A stretch of DNA of 24,836 bases from NCBI GenBank assembly GCA_964564735.1, contig CAZMCH010000066.1, forward strand, positions 1 to 24,836. Reading direction: 5' to 3'. The notes beneath the pieces are model-generated. The model saw only the letters and a list, made by a program, of their open reading frames with translations, was not told the origin of the DNA and made no database searches. Positions within the stretch are counted from its first letter, which is position 1, and each line of letters opens with the position of its first letter. This DNA comes from CAZMCH01 sp964564735 (GTDB lineage Bacteria > Poribacteria > DTPJ01). The position numbers were made by a program, and so were the translations under genes. This document shows positions 8,128 to 15,174 of this stretch, piece after piece.

Positions 8128-8313
8128 ATCAGGTGCTTTTACAGAGATAATAGGGAAGACGGTGCAAATCTGTCACGGCCCCGCCACTGTAACCGTGAAC
8201 GAAATCCAAATAAGCCACTGAAGCTAATCTGTTTCGGGAAGGCTGGAAAGTAGGATGATGCGGAAGTCAGGAGACCTGCCTGTTTGTTTTTACTAACACC
8301 TTCGCGGGAAGGT
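8128..8313 (+). ncRNA. Cobalamin (adenosylcobalamin/B12) riboswitch
   Basis: The conserved core is easy to read in order: AGGTGC near 8131, TAGGGAAGACGGTGCAAATC, CACGGCCCCGCCACTGTAACC, AAGCCACTG at about 8212-8220, GGGAAGGC, GGATGATGCGGAAG, and an intact B12 box AGTCAGGAGACCTGCC at 8265-8280. The closing P1 strand is near 8295-8300 (AACACC, complementary to GGTG at 8132). Peripheral elements also fit. The L5 loop CGTGAA (8194-8199) can pair over 6 bases, one of them G-U, with TTCGCG (8301-8306) in the loop of the following hairpin, the kissing interaction that couples ligand binding to the expression platform. It lies between a strong promoter and an intrinsic terminator ahead of a BtuB-like gene, so B12 is expected to switch off receptor synthesis. 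The minus-strand ORF here is a shadow of this RNA. Confidence 0.97.
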
Positions 8314-8343
8314 TGATAGTGATATATGTATATATTATTATCT

Positions 8344-8380
8344 ATCCCCAATCTTCTTCAGAAGGTCGGGGATTTTTTTT
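8344..8380 (+). terminator. Intrinsic terminator of the riboswitch expression platform
   Basis: A stem of ATCCCCAATCTT with AAGGTCGGGGAT (one A-C mismatch and one wobble pair) around a 6-base loop is followed directly by eight T residues. It ends 21 bases before the receptor ATG. A partly complementary AT-rich arm just upstream (GATAG at about 8314 with CTATC at 8342-8346) overlaps the terminator's left side and could act as an antiterminator when B12 is absent. The alternative pairing is inference. Confidence 0.85.
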
Positions 8381-8401
8381 GTCTATTAAGCGGGTATAAA
8401 C

Positions 8402-10312
8402 ATGAAAAAACTATTTATTTTCCTATTTGTTTTCTTTTTGTTAATTGAAACAGCATTAGCCGATAATGAGGTTATCAAACTAGACGAAATAATCGTCAGC
8501 GCAACACGAACAGAATCAAGCCTTTATAGAATATCAGCTTCTTCTGTTATTGTATCAGAGGCTCAAATAAATTCTAGTGGTGCAAATGATCTTAGCGACT
8601 TATTTAATACGACAAATGTTGTCCAGACTGTTGATTATGGAACAGGCTCTTTATCAACGATCTCCATGCGTGGAAGTTCATCTTCACAAGTTTTGGTGCT
8701 GGTTGATGGAAAAAGGCTTAATGATTCTCGTAATGGAATGGTGAATCTTGATCTGATTCCCATATCAAACATACAGCGTATTGAGATTATTCGGGGTGGA
8801 CAATCCGCCATATATGGTGCTGATGCTGTTGGTGGCATAGTCAATATCATCACAAAAAAGCCTCGCAACTCATCCGTCAAGGTATCATCAAATATAGGCT
8901 CTTATGGACTTCAATCCTATGGAATTGAGGCGTCAAAGCAAATAAAATCAATAGGCGGATTAATATCCCTTTCCAGAATATCATCAGATTCGGATTTTCC
9001 ATATAAAAACAAGTTCGGTGAGGAACTTATAAGAAAAAATGCAGATTATGCAAAAAGAAATGTCTTTACAAAACTAACTTGGAATATCTTACCTTCTGCC
9101 AATTTTGAGATTTCTGCGAATCATTTTTATTCTGATGCAAATACGCCCGGCATGATTGGCTTTTATACTCCAAATGCAAAAGAAAAAGACAAAACAAACG
9201 ATTTTAGCTTGATTTTCAGCCATAAATTATCGCCAATAGCTTTTTATAAAATAACCGCTTATGACCGTTACGCCTTCATGCGATATATCAACCCAACTTA
9301 TCCCTATCCTTCGGATGATACTCACAAAACCAATACAAAGAATGCAGAAATTCAATTTAATATTCTTAGTAATACAAATTATCCATTGGTCATGGGGGCT
9401 TTGCTCTTAAACGAAAAAGTTGACAGCACTGCGGTTAATGAACGTAACCGACAAACTTATAGCGGATATGCTCAACAGGAAATAGGCAAGGAATTAGACC
9501 TTAAGCTAAAACGAATTTCGCTATTCCCTGCAATAAGATGGGATCATTATTCTGATTTTGACGCTGGGATAAGCCCCAAAATTGGCGTCCTTGCATCATT
9601 TGAGGATATAGTTTATCTAAGAGCCAATATAGGCAAATCATATCGAGCGCCAACAATGAGTGACCTTTATTGGCCCTCCAGTGCAATGACATCTGGCAAT
9701 CCTAGTCTCAAACCCGAAAAATCAAACGATGGTGATTTTGGTATTCAACTTAGCTTATTAAATCAATTAGATAATATTAGGCTTAGATTCGGAACATCAT
9801 ATTTTCAAAATAATATCACTGATGGAATACAATGGACTCCTACAATAGGGGGCAAATGGACGCCCAATAACATAGCTAAGATTAACACAAAAGGTATTGA
9901 AATAGATATGATGTTTCATTTATCAATGTTAAATATACCCGATCTTTTTCGTATTAATTCAAACTATACCTTAACTATTGCAAAGGACTCGTTAGGCAAT
10001 CAGCTTATATATCGTCCCAAACATTCAATTGGTTATACTGTTCGTATTGGCACAGATAGTCTTTGGTGTCAGGCTAAAGGACTACATCAAGGCAGAAGGT
10101 TTTATACAACAGCAAACACAAAATGGCTTGATCCATTTACAAAATATGATTTTCAAATTGGGATTGAAAGGAGGATACTTAAAGATACAAAAACAGGTTT
10201 GATTTTGGAACTTAAAAACGCTTTTAATGCAGATTATCAACTTTCTGCTGATTATCCTATGCCCGGAAGGGAATGGGGATTTAGGTTATATTTTGGTATG
10301 GAGGGAGAATAA
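8402..10312 (+). CDS. btuB: TonB-dependent outer-membrane cobalamin receptor (BtuB-like)
   Basis: A 636-residue outer-membrane receptor that imports vitamin B12 or related corrinoids using TonB energy. The signal peptide (residues 1-20) has a basic start, a long hydrophobic core and an ALA cleavage site. A TonB box DEIIVSA is at about 28-34. The plug domain follows (about 38-150) with MRGSSSSQVLVLVDGKRLND, RIEIIRGGQSAIYGADAVGG and IVNIITKKP; the rest is a beta-barrel ending in REWGFRLYFGMEGE, slightly past the usual terminal aromatic residue. Length is close to BtuB (about 600). The assignment to cobalamin rests on the riboswitch directly upstream. The ATG at 8402 lies 21 bases after the terminator; the Shine-Dalgarno is weak (GCGGG). 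The stop is 3 bases before the partner lipoprotein gene. The presence of this gene shows a diderm host. Confidence 0.93.
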   Translation: MKKLFIFLFVFFLLIETALADNEVIKLDEIIVSATRTESSLYRISASSVIVSEAQINSSGANDLSDLFNTTNVVQTVDYGTGSLSTISMRGSSSSQVLVLVDGKRLNDSRNGMVNLDLIPISNIQRIEIIRGGQSAIYGADAVGGIVNIITKKPRNSSVKVSSNIGSYGLQSYGIEASKQIKSIGGLISLSRISSDSDFPYKNKFGEELIRKNADYAKRNVFTKLTWNILPSANFEISANHFYSDANTPGMIGFYTPNAKEKDKTNDFSLIFSHKLSPIAFYKITAYDRYAFMRYINPTYPYPSDDTHKTNTKNAEIQFNILSNTNYPLVMGALLLNEKVDSTAVNERNRQTYSGYAQQEIGKELDLKLKRISLFPAIRWDHYSDFDAGISPKIGVLASFEDIVYLRANIGKSYRAPTMSDLYWPSSAMTSGNPSLKPEKSNDGDFGIQLSLLNQLDNIRLRFGTSYFQNNITDGIQWTPTIGGKWTPNNIAKINTKGIEIDMMFHLSMLNIPDLFRINSNYTLTIAKDSLGNQLIYRPKHSIGYTVRIGTDSLWCQAKGLHQGRRFYTTANTKWLDPFTKYDFQIGIERRILKDTKTGLILELKNAFNADYQLSADYPMPGREWGFRLYFGMEGE

Positions 10313-10315
10313 AAA

Positions 10316-11347
10316 ATGCTTTTTATCCGTCGTTTAAGTGTTATTAGCCTAGTGGCTTTAACTATTGTTTTTAGCATTATTGGTTGTGGCGAAGATAGCG
10401 AAGATAATAAGGATGTAACTTCGGCAAAATCCGCTTATATAGTGAATGGCAGTGCGCAAACGCTTTCAATGTTTGATATTGAAAAGTCCGAAATGAAGAA
10501 TGATGTATTTAACACAGGAAAATGGACTGCTGATATTAAGATTGCTGGTGATAAAGCCTATGTCGTAAACACTGGTGATAACAATATCCAGATTGTTGAT
10601 TTAATTACACTAACACAAACTGGACTAATAAACATAGGCGATAATACAAGTCCTGAGAGGATCGTTTTTGCTGATAATAATAAAGCCTATGTCACATGCT
10701 TGTATACTAATTCAACAAAGGTTATTGATCTTGGATCAAATGCTGTTACAAAAGATATACCTGTTGGTATGGGACCTATGGGTGCAACGGTTGCAGGAAA
10801 AAAGATTTATGTCTGTAATCCTGCCTATGATTTCGCCACTAACTCCTATGGCAAGGGGACTGTATCAGTCATTGATTCTGCAACAGATTCTGTGGTTAAA
10901 ACAATTGATGTTGAAACCAATCCCTTGGAAGCGGTTACATTTGGAGATAAAGTCTTTGTTATGTGTGTAGGTAACTATGTTGATACCTTTGGCAAGCTAT
11001 GTATAATTGATAGTGCATCAAATACAGTTACAAAGACGGCTGATCTTGGAACGACACCATCAGGTATAGCTGTTTCTCCAAAAGGAATTGCCTATATTAC
11101 GACTTTTGGCGGTTTGATTTCTGTTGATGTTAATTCTGGGGCTATGATTCATACATCCGCTTCGCCTTTGACAGATTTTGCCAGCGGTTCTGGAATAGCG
11201 TTTTCTAAAGATGGAACAGGATATATATGTGTTGCAGATTGGGCAGGGACTGGAAATGATAAATTGCTTGTTATGGATTCATCAGAAAAGCTTGCAGGAT
11301 CATATAAAGCAGGTGGAGGGGCAAGTATCGTTGCCATAAAAGACTAA
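10316..11347 (+). CDS. YVTN/beta-propeller surface lipoprotein, BtuG-like
   Basis: A 343-residue predicted lipoprotein. The signal peptide ends in a lipobox IIGC with the lipidated Cys at 24, followed by an acidic stretch (CGEDSED) that recalls the surface-export signal of Bacteroidetes lipoproteins. From about residue 38 to the end there are repeated blades of the YVTN type: 'AYIVN', 'AYVVNTGDNNIQIVD', 'AYVTCLYTNSTKVID', 'IYVCNP', 'GTVSVIDSATDSVVKTID', 'VFVMCVG', 'LCIIDSASNTVTK', 'AYITTFGGLISVD', consistent with a 6-7 bladed propeller. The ATG has GGAGGGAG at the end of btuB, 3 bases away, so both are on one riboswitch-controlled transcript. In Bacteroides, BtuG is a propeller lipoprotein that captures B12 for BtuB; this gene has the same fold type and position. 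B12 binding here is inferred, not shown. Confidence 0.88.
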   Translation: MLFIRRLSVISLVALTIVFSIIGCGEDSEDNKDVTSAKSAYIVNGSAQTLSMFDIEKSEMKNDVFNTGKWTADIKIAGDKAYVVNTGDNNIQIVDLITLTQTGLINIGDNTSPERIVFADNNKAYVTCLYTNSTKVIDLGSNAVTKDIPVGMGPMGATVAGKKIYVCNPAYDFATNSYGKGTVSVIDSATDSVVKTIDVETNPLEAVTFGDKVFVMCVGNYVDTFGKLCIIDSASNTVTKTADLGTTPSGIAVSPKGIAYITTFGGLISVDVNSGAMIHTSASPLTDFASGSGIAFSKDGTGYICVADWAGTGNDKLLVMDSSEKLAGSYKAGGGASIVAIKD

Positions 11348-11356
11348 TAAAAAAGG

Positions 11357-11448
11357 GATGTTAGATATTTGGATATTAGGTAAAGTATATAAATGTTTTC
11401 TGCCATCCGACATTCTTATCTATCACCTGATATTCAATATCTAACATC
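11357..11448. terminator. Long inverted repeat between convergent genes (possible bidirectional terminator or small repeat element)
   Basis: The left arm (11357-11381, GATGTTAGATATT then TGGATATTAGGT) is nearly the reverse complement of the right arm (11425-11448, ACCTGATATTC then AATATCTAACATC), with a 43-base spacer. The outer 13 bases match perfectly. On the minus strand the hairpin is followed by CC and a run of six T (11354-11349), so it can terminate the minus-strand operon; on the plus strand no T-run follows at once. The long spacer is unusual for a simple terminator and would also fit a MITE-like element. Confidence 0.6.
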
Positions 11449-11449
11449 A

Positions 11450-13477
11450 CTATAAAACTTTTTTCAAATCATCAATATCGCTTATTGGAGATTGACATAA
11501 ATTGCTCTCGCATACATAAATTTGGATTTTATTATCAAGCTTAATTCTACCCTCCAATAAAGGTATTAGTTTCTCTATATCTGCTGGCACTTCATTTGGA
11601 TCGCAAAATACTAGAACTTTATTTGGGATATATTGATTATGTATAATATTTAGTGCTTCCTCAACTTTAGGACTTGCTTTATCACTTACGATTACGATTT
11701 CCTTTGTATTACCAAAATAAAAATCCAATGCACAAATCATACGGGGAAATCCAAAAGGGGATCGTTCTAATTGATCGGAAAAAACCTTAAATATGGTTTC
11801 CGCTTTTTTGATTAAAGATAAGTCTCCTGAAAATCTAGCTAAACGAAGGAAGTTCATGGCAGAAACAGAATTGGCAGAAGGGATTACGCTGTCATAGGCA
11901 GGCTTAGATCGAATAATCAAAGATTCATGACTTTTTCCTGTATAATAAAATCCTCCATTGTTTTCATCCCAAAATTCCATAATAAAAACATTATTTATCT
12001 TGATAGCTTCTGAAAGCCATTTCATATCAAAGGTCGTTTCATAAAGATCAATCAGCGCATTAATAAAAAAGGCATAATCCTCCGCATACGCATTGTATTT
12101 ACTTATACCATTTCTGTATGTCCTTAGCAATATGCCGTCTCTTGATAGTTTTGACAGTATCAAGTCAGCAGTCTTTATCGCAGAATCAAGATAAGCCTCT
12201 TTTTTCAATACTTGATAACCAAAAGCCATACTTGAAATCATCAAAGCATTCCAAGATGTCAATATCTTATCATCAATTTCGGGCTTTATTCGTTTTTCAC
12301 GTTCATTAAATAGCTTTTGCTTGCACTCATCAATAATTGAATTGGCTTGATATTCATTTGCTATATGCAGGATATTTGTTCCATGTTCAAAATTGCCTCG
12401 CCCTGTCATTCCATAATATTCAGCGAATAATCTAGTATTTTCACCAAGTATATCCCATACTTCATCAAGACTCCAAACATAATATTTCCCTTCTTTGCCT
12501 TCTGAATCAGCATCTTGCGCAGAATAAAATCCGCCACTTGGGTTATACATTTCACGAATGACATAATCAAGTGTCTCCGATGCAATTTTGCGATAAAAAT
12601 CATCTTTTGTGATTTGATATGCTTCTAGGTAAATATTGGACAAAAGGGCATTATCATAAAGCATCTTCTCAAAATGAGGGATAAGCCACCTTTCATCAAC
12701 AGAATAGCGATGGAATCCTCCGCCGATATGGTCATAAATACCGCCATGAGCCATCTTTTTCAGTGAATCTTCTGCTATTTTAAGCGCATAGGGTTCATTT
12801 GTTTTATACCAATATCGCATAAGAAAAGATAATACCATAGATTGTGGAAATTTTGGGGCATCACCAAATCCACCATAATCTCTATCATAAAGCGAAACAG
12901 ATTGATTATATAATTTATGTAATAAATCCTGAGATATGCCCTCGCTTGATATAATAAGATCATTCATTTCTCTAATGGCAGAAACGACTTGATTGGAATG
13001 TTCTTCAGCCTTTTCTCTTTGTTCTCTATAAAACTTTGATAGTGCTGTAAGTATGGTCAAAAAGCCCGGTCTGCCATACATATCTGTTGGCGGGAAATAA
13101 GTTCCTGCAAAAAAAGGCTTTAAAGAAGGAGTCAAAAAAACAGTCATAGGCCAGCCACCTGAGCCAGTCATTGCTTGAACCGCATTCATATATAATTCAT
13201 CAAGGTCTGGTCTTTCCTCTCGGTCAACCTTGATACAGACAAAGTTTTCATTCATTATATCTGCTATCTTCTCATTTACAAAGGATTCATGCTCCATTAC
13301 ATGACACCAGTGGCATGATGAATATCCAATGCTTAAAAGTATGGGCATATCTTTCTGTCTAGCGGTCTGTAACGCCTCTTCGCCCCATGGATACCAATCA
13401 ACTGGATTGTGAGCATGTTGTAATAAATATGGGCTTGTCTCATTTATAAGCCTATTTGTGTATTTATATTCTGTCAT
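11450..13477 (-). CDS. YyaL/DUF255 thioredoxin-domain protein (spermatogenesis-associated 20 family)
   Basis: A 675-residue protein of the family that joins an N-terminal thioredoxin-like domain to an (alpha/alpha)6-barrel resembling N-acylglucosamine epimerases and glycosidases. The family opening NRLINETSPYLLQHAHNPVDW is intact. The Cys pair is C55-H-W-C58, followed by VDREERPDLDELYM, GGWPMTVFLTP and FFAGTYFPP. Mid-protein helical repeats include GGGFHRYSVDERWLIPHFEKMLYDNA and YSAQDADSEGKEGKYYVW, also signatures of the family. Length is normal. There is no signal peptide, so it is cytoplasmic. The biochemical role of this widely conserved family is not established. The ATG overlaps the stop of the phosphatase gene by 4 bases, showing translational coupling. 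Confidence 0.95.
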   Translation of the reverse strand: MTEYKYTNRLINETSPYLLQHAHNPVDWYPWGEEALQTARQKDMPILLSIGYSSCHWCHVMEHESFVNEKIADIMNENFVCIKVDREERPDLDELYMNAVQAMTGSGGWPMTVFLTPSLKPFFAGTYFPPTDMYGRPGFLTILTALSKFYREQREKAEEHSNQVVSAIREMNDLIISSEGISQDLLHKLYNQSVSLYDRDYGGFGDAPKFPQSMVLSFLMRYWYKTNEPYALKIAEDSLKKMAHGGIYDHIGGGFHRYSVDERWLIPHFEKMLYDNALLSNIYLEAYQITKDDFYRKIASETLDYVIREMYNPSGGFYSAQDADSEGKEGKYYVWSLDEVWDILGENTRLFAEYYGMTGRGNFEHGTNILHIANEYQANSIIDECKQKLFNEREKRIKPEIDDKILTSWNALMISSMAFGYQVLKKEAYLDSAIKTADLILSKLSRDGILLRTYRNGISKYNAYAEDYAFFINALIDLYETTFDMKWLSEAIKINNVFIMEFWDENNGGFYYTGKSHESLIIRSKPAYDSVIPSANSVSAMNFLRLARFSGDLSLIKKAETIFKVFSDQLERSPFGFPRMICALDFYFGNTKEIVIVSDKASPKVEEALNIIHNQYIPNKVLVFCDPNEVPADIEKLIPLLEGRIKLDNKIQIYVCESNLCQSPISDIDDLKKVL

Positions 13478-14235
13478 TTTATTGCTTTCTTTTCTTCTAA
13501 TGTTGCTAAAAACAGAGTCAGATCATCAGTTGCCCTTTCTCTGATACGATCAGAACGAAGGAATGACTCAAGCTGTTCTTCTGCATTTTTGCTTTTTGTG
13601 TTTGACATAAATCGAAATAAGGGCATGAAAAACGGGGCATAAGGTATCCCTTCAGGCATTTTCAGGGAAAGCATTTGTAACCCATCCGATATGATGGCTA
13701 AATTTTTTGGAAACCCCTGCCATGACTCAATCTGAATTGTATCAAGGGCATTTGGCAGGACAATGAAATCCGTCTCATTTATGTATTCACTGATTTTCGT
13801 TCTTGTTAATGCAACCAGATTATCTTCGCTTTCATTGATTATTACTGCACCATCGCCTATTTGTGCAGATATAACAAAATTAGGGCTTGCCATCACGAGA
13901 ATCAAGGTTGTTGCAAATTCCCTCAAAGATATATTAAGCTTTTCTGACTTTTCCTCTATTGCATGTATCGCAGTTTTGAATGAGTCTATTAGAAGCTCTT
14001 GCCAATCCGTTATTTTTTCTGCCTTATAAAGAATATTTTTTACTGATGTTTCAGATGCAATCTTTGCACCAACATCACCATATAAAGCAGACCCCGCACC
14101 ATCAGCAACAGCACATATAAGCAATTCTTTTTTTAGAATCCTGAAATAATGGGTATCTTGACATGATCCACCTACTTTTTCGTGATCTGAACCGCATACT
14201 GATACAGCATTTACTTTCCAATGATATGTATTCAT
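13474..14235 (-). CDS. PP2C-type serine/threonine protein phosphatase
   Basis: A 253-residue stand-alone phosphatase of the bacterial PP2C_2 group. It has the characteristic start VCGSDHEKVGGSCQDTHY (about 13-30), the metal-binding VADGAGSA with D45-G46, GDVGAKIA just after, a central AQIGDGAVII and a C-terminal DDLTLFLATLE carrying the final Asp pair. These are the expected Mg/Mn ligands, so it should be active. It has no membrane segment or fused kinase. The ATG directly abuts the stop of the methyltransferase gene (TAGATG) and its own end overlaps the YyaL-like gene by 4 bases, so the three are co-translated. No Hanks-type kinase is visible in this window, and the phosphoprotein it acts on is unknown. 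Confidence 0.9.
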   Translation of the reverse strand: MNTYHWKVNAVSVCGSDHEKVGGSCQDTHYFRILKKELLICAVADGAGSALYGDVGAKIASETSVKNILYKAEKITDWQELLIDSFKTAIHAIEEKSEKLNISLREFATTLILVMASPNFVISAQIGDGAVIINESEDNLVALTRTKISEYINETDFIVLPNALDTIQIESWQGFPKNLAIISDGLQMLSLKMPEGIPYAPFFMPLFRFMSNTKSKNAEEQLESFLRSDRIRERATDDLTLFLATLEEKKAIK

Positions 14236-15033
14236 CTATATTTTCTCACAAAAGACAAGGAAATGCCTTGCTAATGGCAATAAATCCCTATTATTTGACA
14301 TTAGGTCCTCAAATTTCATCGCATTATCATCATTTATCATCAGGCGCTCTGTATCGGTTGTCCCGATGTTTTTTATATATTCTTGGAAAGCAGTTATAAA
14401 TCTTGTTCCCTTGATAGAATTTATTTTCAGATTGTTTTCATAGCAGATATTTTCTATCTCTGAAATTATATACAATCGCACAGGCGGAAGTATTCCATAA
14501 GCCTTAATTATTGGAACTTCTGCTACAAGAAGTGAGTTTGCGGATTCGTATTTTTCAGCAAGCCCTTGTGCAATAGCGTGCCAATATCTGTTTTCAAAAC
14601 TGACTATTAATTGTCCCTTGTTTTTCAAGACTCGACCCAATTCACCCATTGCCCTATCGGGATTATTGAGATGAGAAAAAACAAAGATACATGATACCAA
14701 ATCAAAGGTATTATCGGAAAAAGGCAAATTCTCTACATCTCCGACTGTTATTTTGATATTATTGATTTCATTGCTACGATATTTTGCGACCTTTAATGCC
14801 TCAAATGTAATATCTGATATAGTGACTTTATGCTCTAATGAAGCGAAATGCAATCCAAAATATCCTGCGCCTCCGCCAACATCCAACACATCCAGCTTTT
14901 CAGATAGATTTATTTCAGAATCAATCATCTGCAAAAACGTCTTGTGCAAATATGTTCCATCAGGGAATTTTCCAGAGTTTGCCAGATCGCTATAGCATGA
15001 TGATATTTGCTCTTTTGATAATGTTAGTTCCAT
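14236..15033 (-). CDS. Class I SAM-dependent methyltransferase (UbiE/Methyltransf_11-like)
   Basis: A 265-residue Rossmann-fold methyltransferase. Motif I is VLDVGGGAGYF at about 49-59 and the acidic residue after strand 2 is D74 (VTISDIT). Motif II is VGDVENLPFSDNTFDLVSC, followed by LNNPDRAMGELGRVLKNKGQLIVSFEN (motif III). The C-terminal part (substrate domain) has no recognisable specificity signature. Typical length is 230-270. The ATG at 15033 has no clear Shine-Dalgarno, only an AT-rich stretch, so initiation may depend on the transcript from the upstream gene. It is the first of three coupled genes (methyltransferase, phosphatase, YyaL-like). The substrate could be a small molecule or a quinone-like compound; nothing in the sequence decides. 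Confidence 0.88.
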   Translation of the reverse strand: MELTLSKEQISSCYSDLANSGKFPDGTYLHKTFLQMIDSEINLSEKLDVLDVGGGAGYFGLHFASLEHKVTISDITFEALKVAKYRSNEINNIKITVGDVENLPFSDNTFDLVSCIFVFSHLNNPDRAMGELGRVLKNKGQLIVSFENRYWHAIAQGLAEKYESANSLLVAEVPIIKAYGILPPVRLYIISEIENICYENNLKINSIKGTRFITAFQEYIKNIGTTDTERLMINDDNAMKFEDLMSNNRDLLPLARHFLVFCEKI

Positions 15034-15074
15034 ATTTTAATTTTATAAAACCACACGGGTTATTCGGGCTTACA

Positions 15075-15155
15075 TCAGCCACCGCCGCCTTTGTTGCGCA
15101 AAACAAAAGTCAATCCAACTAAAATAGCCAATATTAAAACGCCTAGCCATTCCAT
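15075..15155 (-). CDS. Tiny single-helix membrane protein with Gly-rich tail (possible UGA read-through)
   Basis: An ATG at 15155 opens a 26-codon frame: MEWLGVLILAILVGLTFVLR followed by NKGGGG and a TGA at 15077-15075. One hydrophobic helix (residues 3-18) is followed by positive residues and four glycines, a plausible small membrane protein with its C-terminus inside. An AGGGA lies about 11 bases upstream. It fills the 141-base gap between the phosphoglucomutase-like and methyltransferase genes. After the TGA the frame continues as Cys-Lys-Pro-Glu to a TAA at 15062-15060. The pattern 'one helix, Gly-rich tail, UGA next to Cys' makes a selenocysteine reading possible, but the downstream hairpin is weak. 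Reading TGA as an ordinary stop is the default. Confidence 0.45.
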   Translation of the reverse strand: MEWLGVLILAILVGLTFVLRNKGGGG

Positions 15156-15174
15156 AGTAGTTTTTTTCCCTTTT

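Noticed and set aside
8139..8351. 70-codon minus-strand frame over the B12 leader
   Set aside because: It lies exactly on the cobalamin riboswitch, antisense to it; the base pattern is explained by RNA conservation and no protein family is recognisable.
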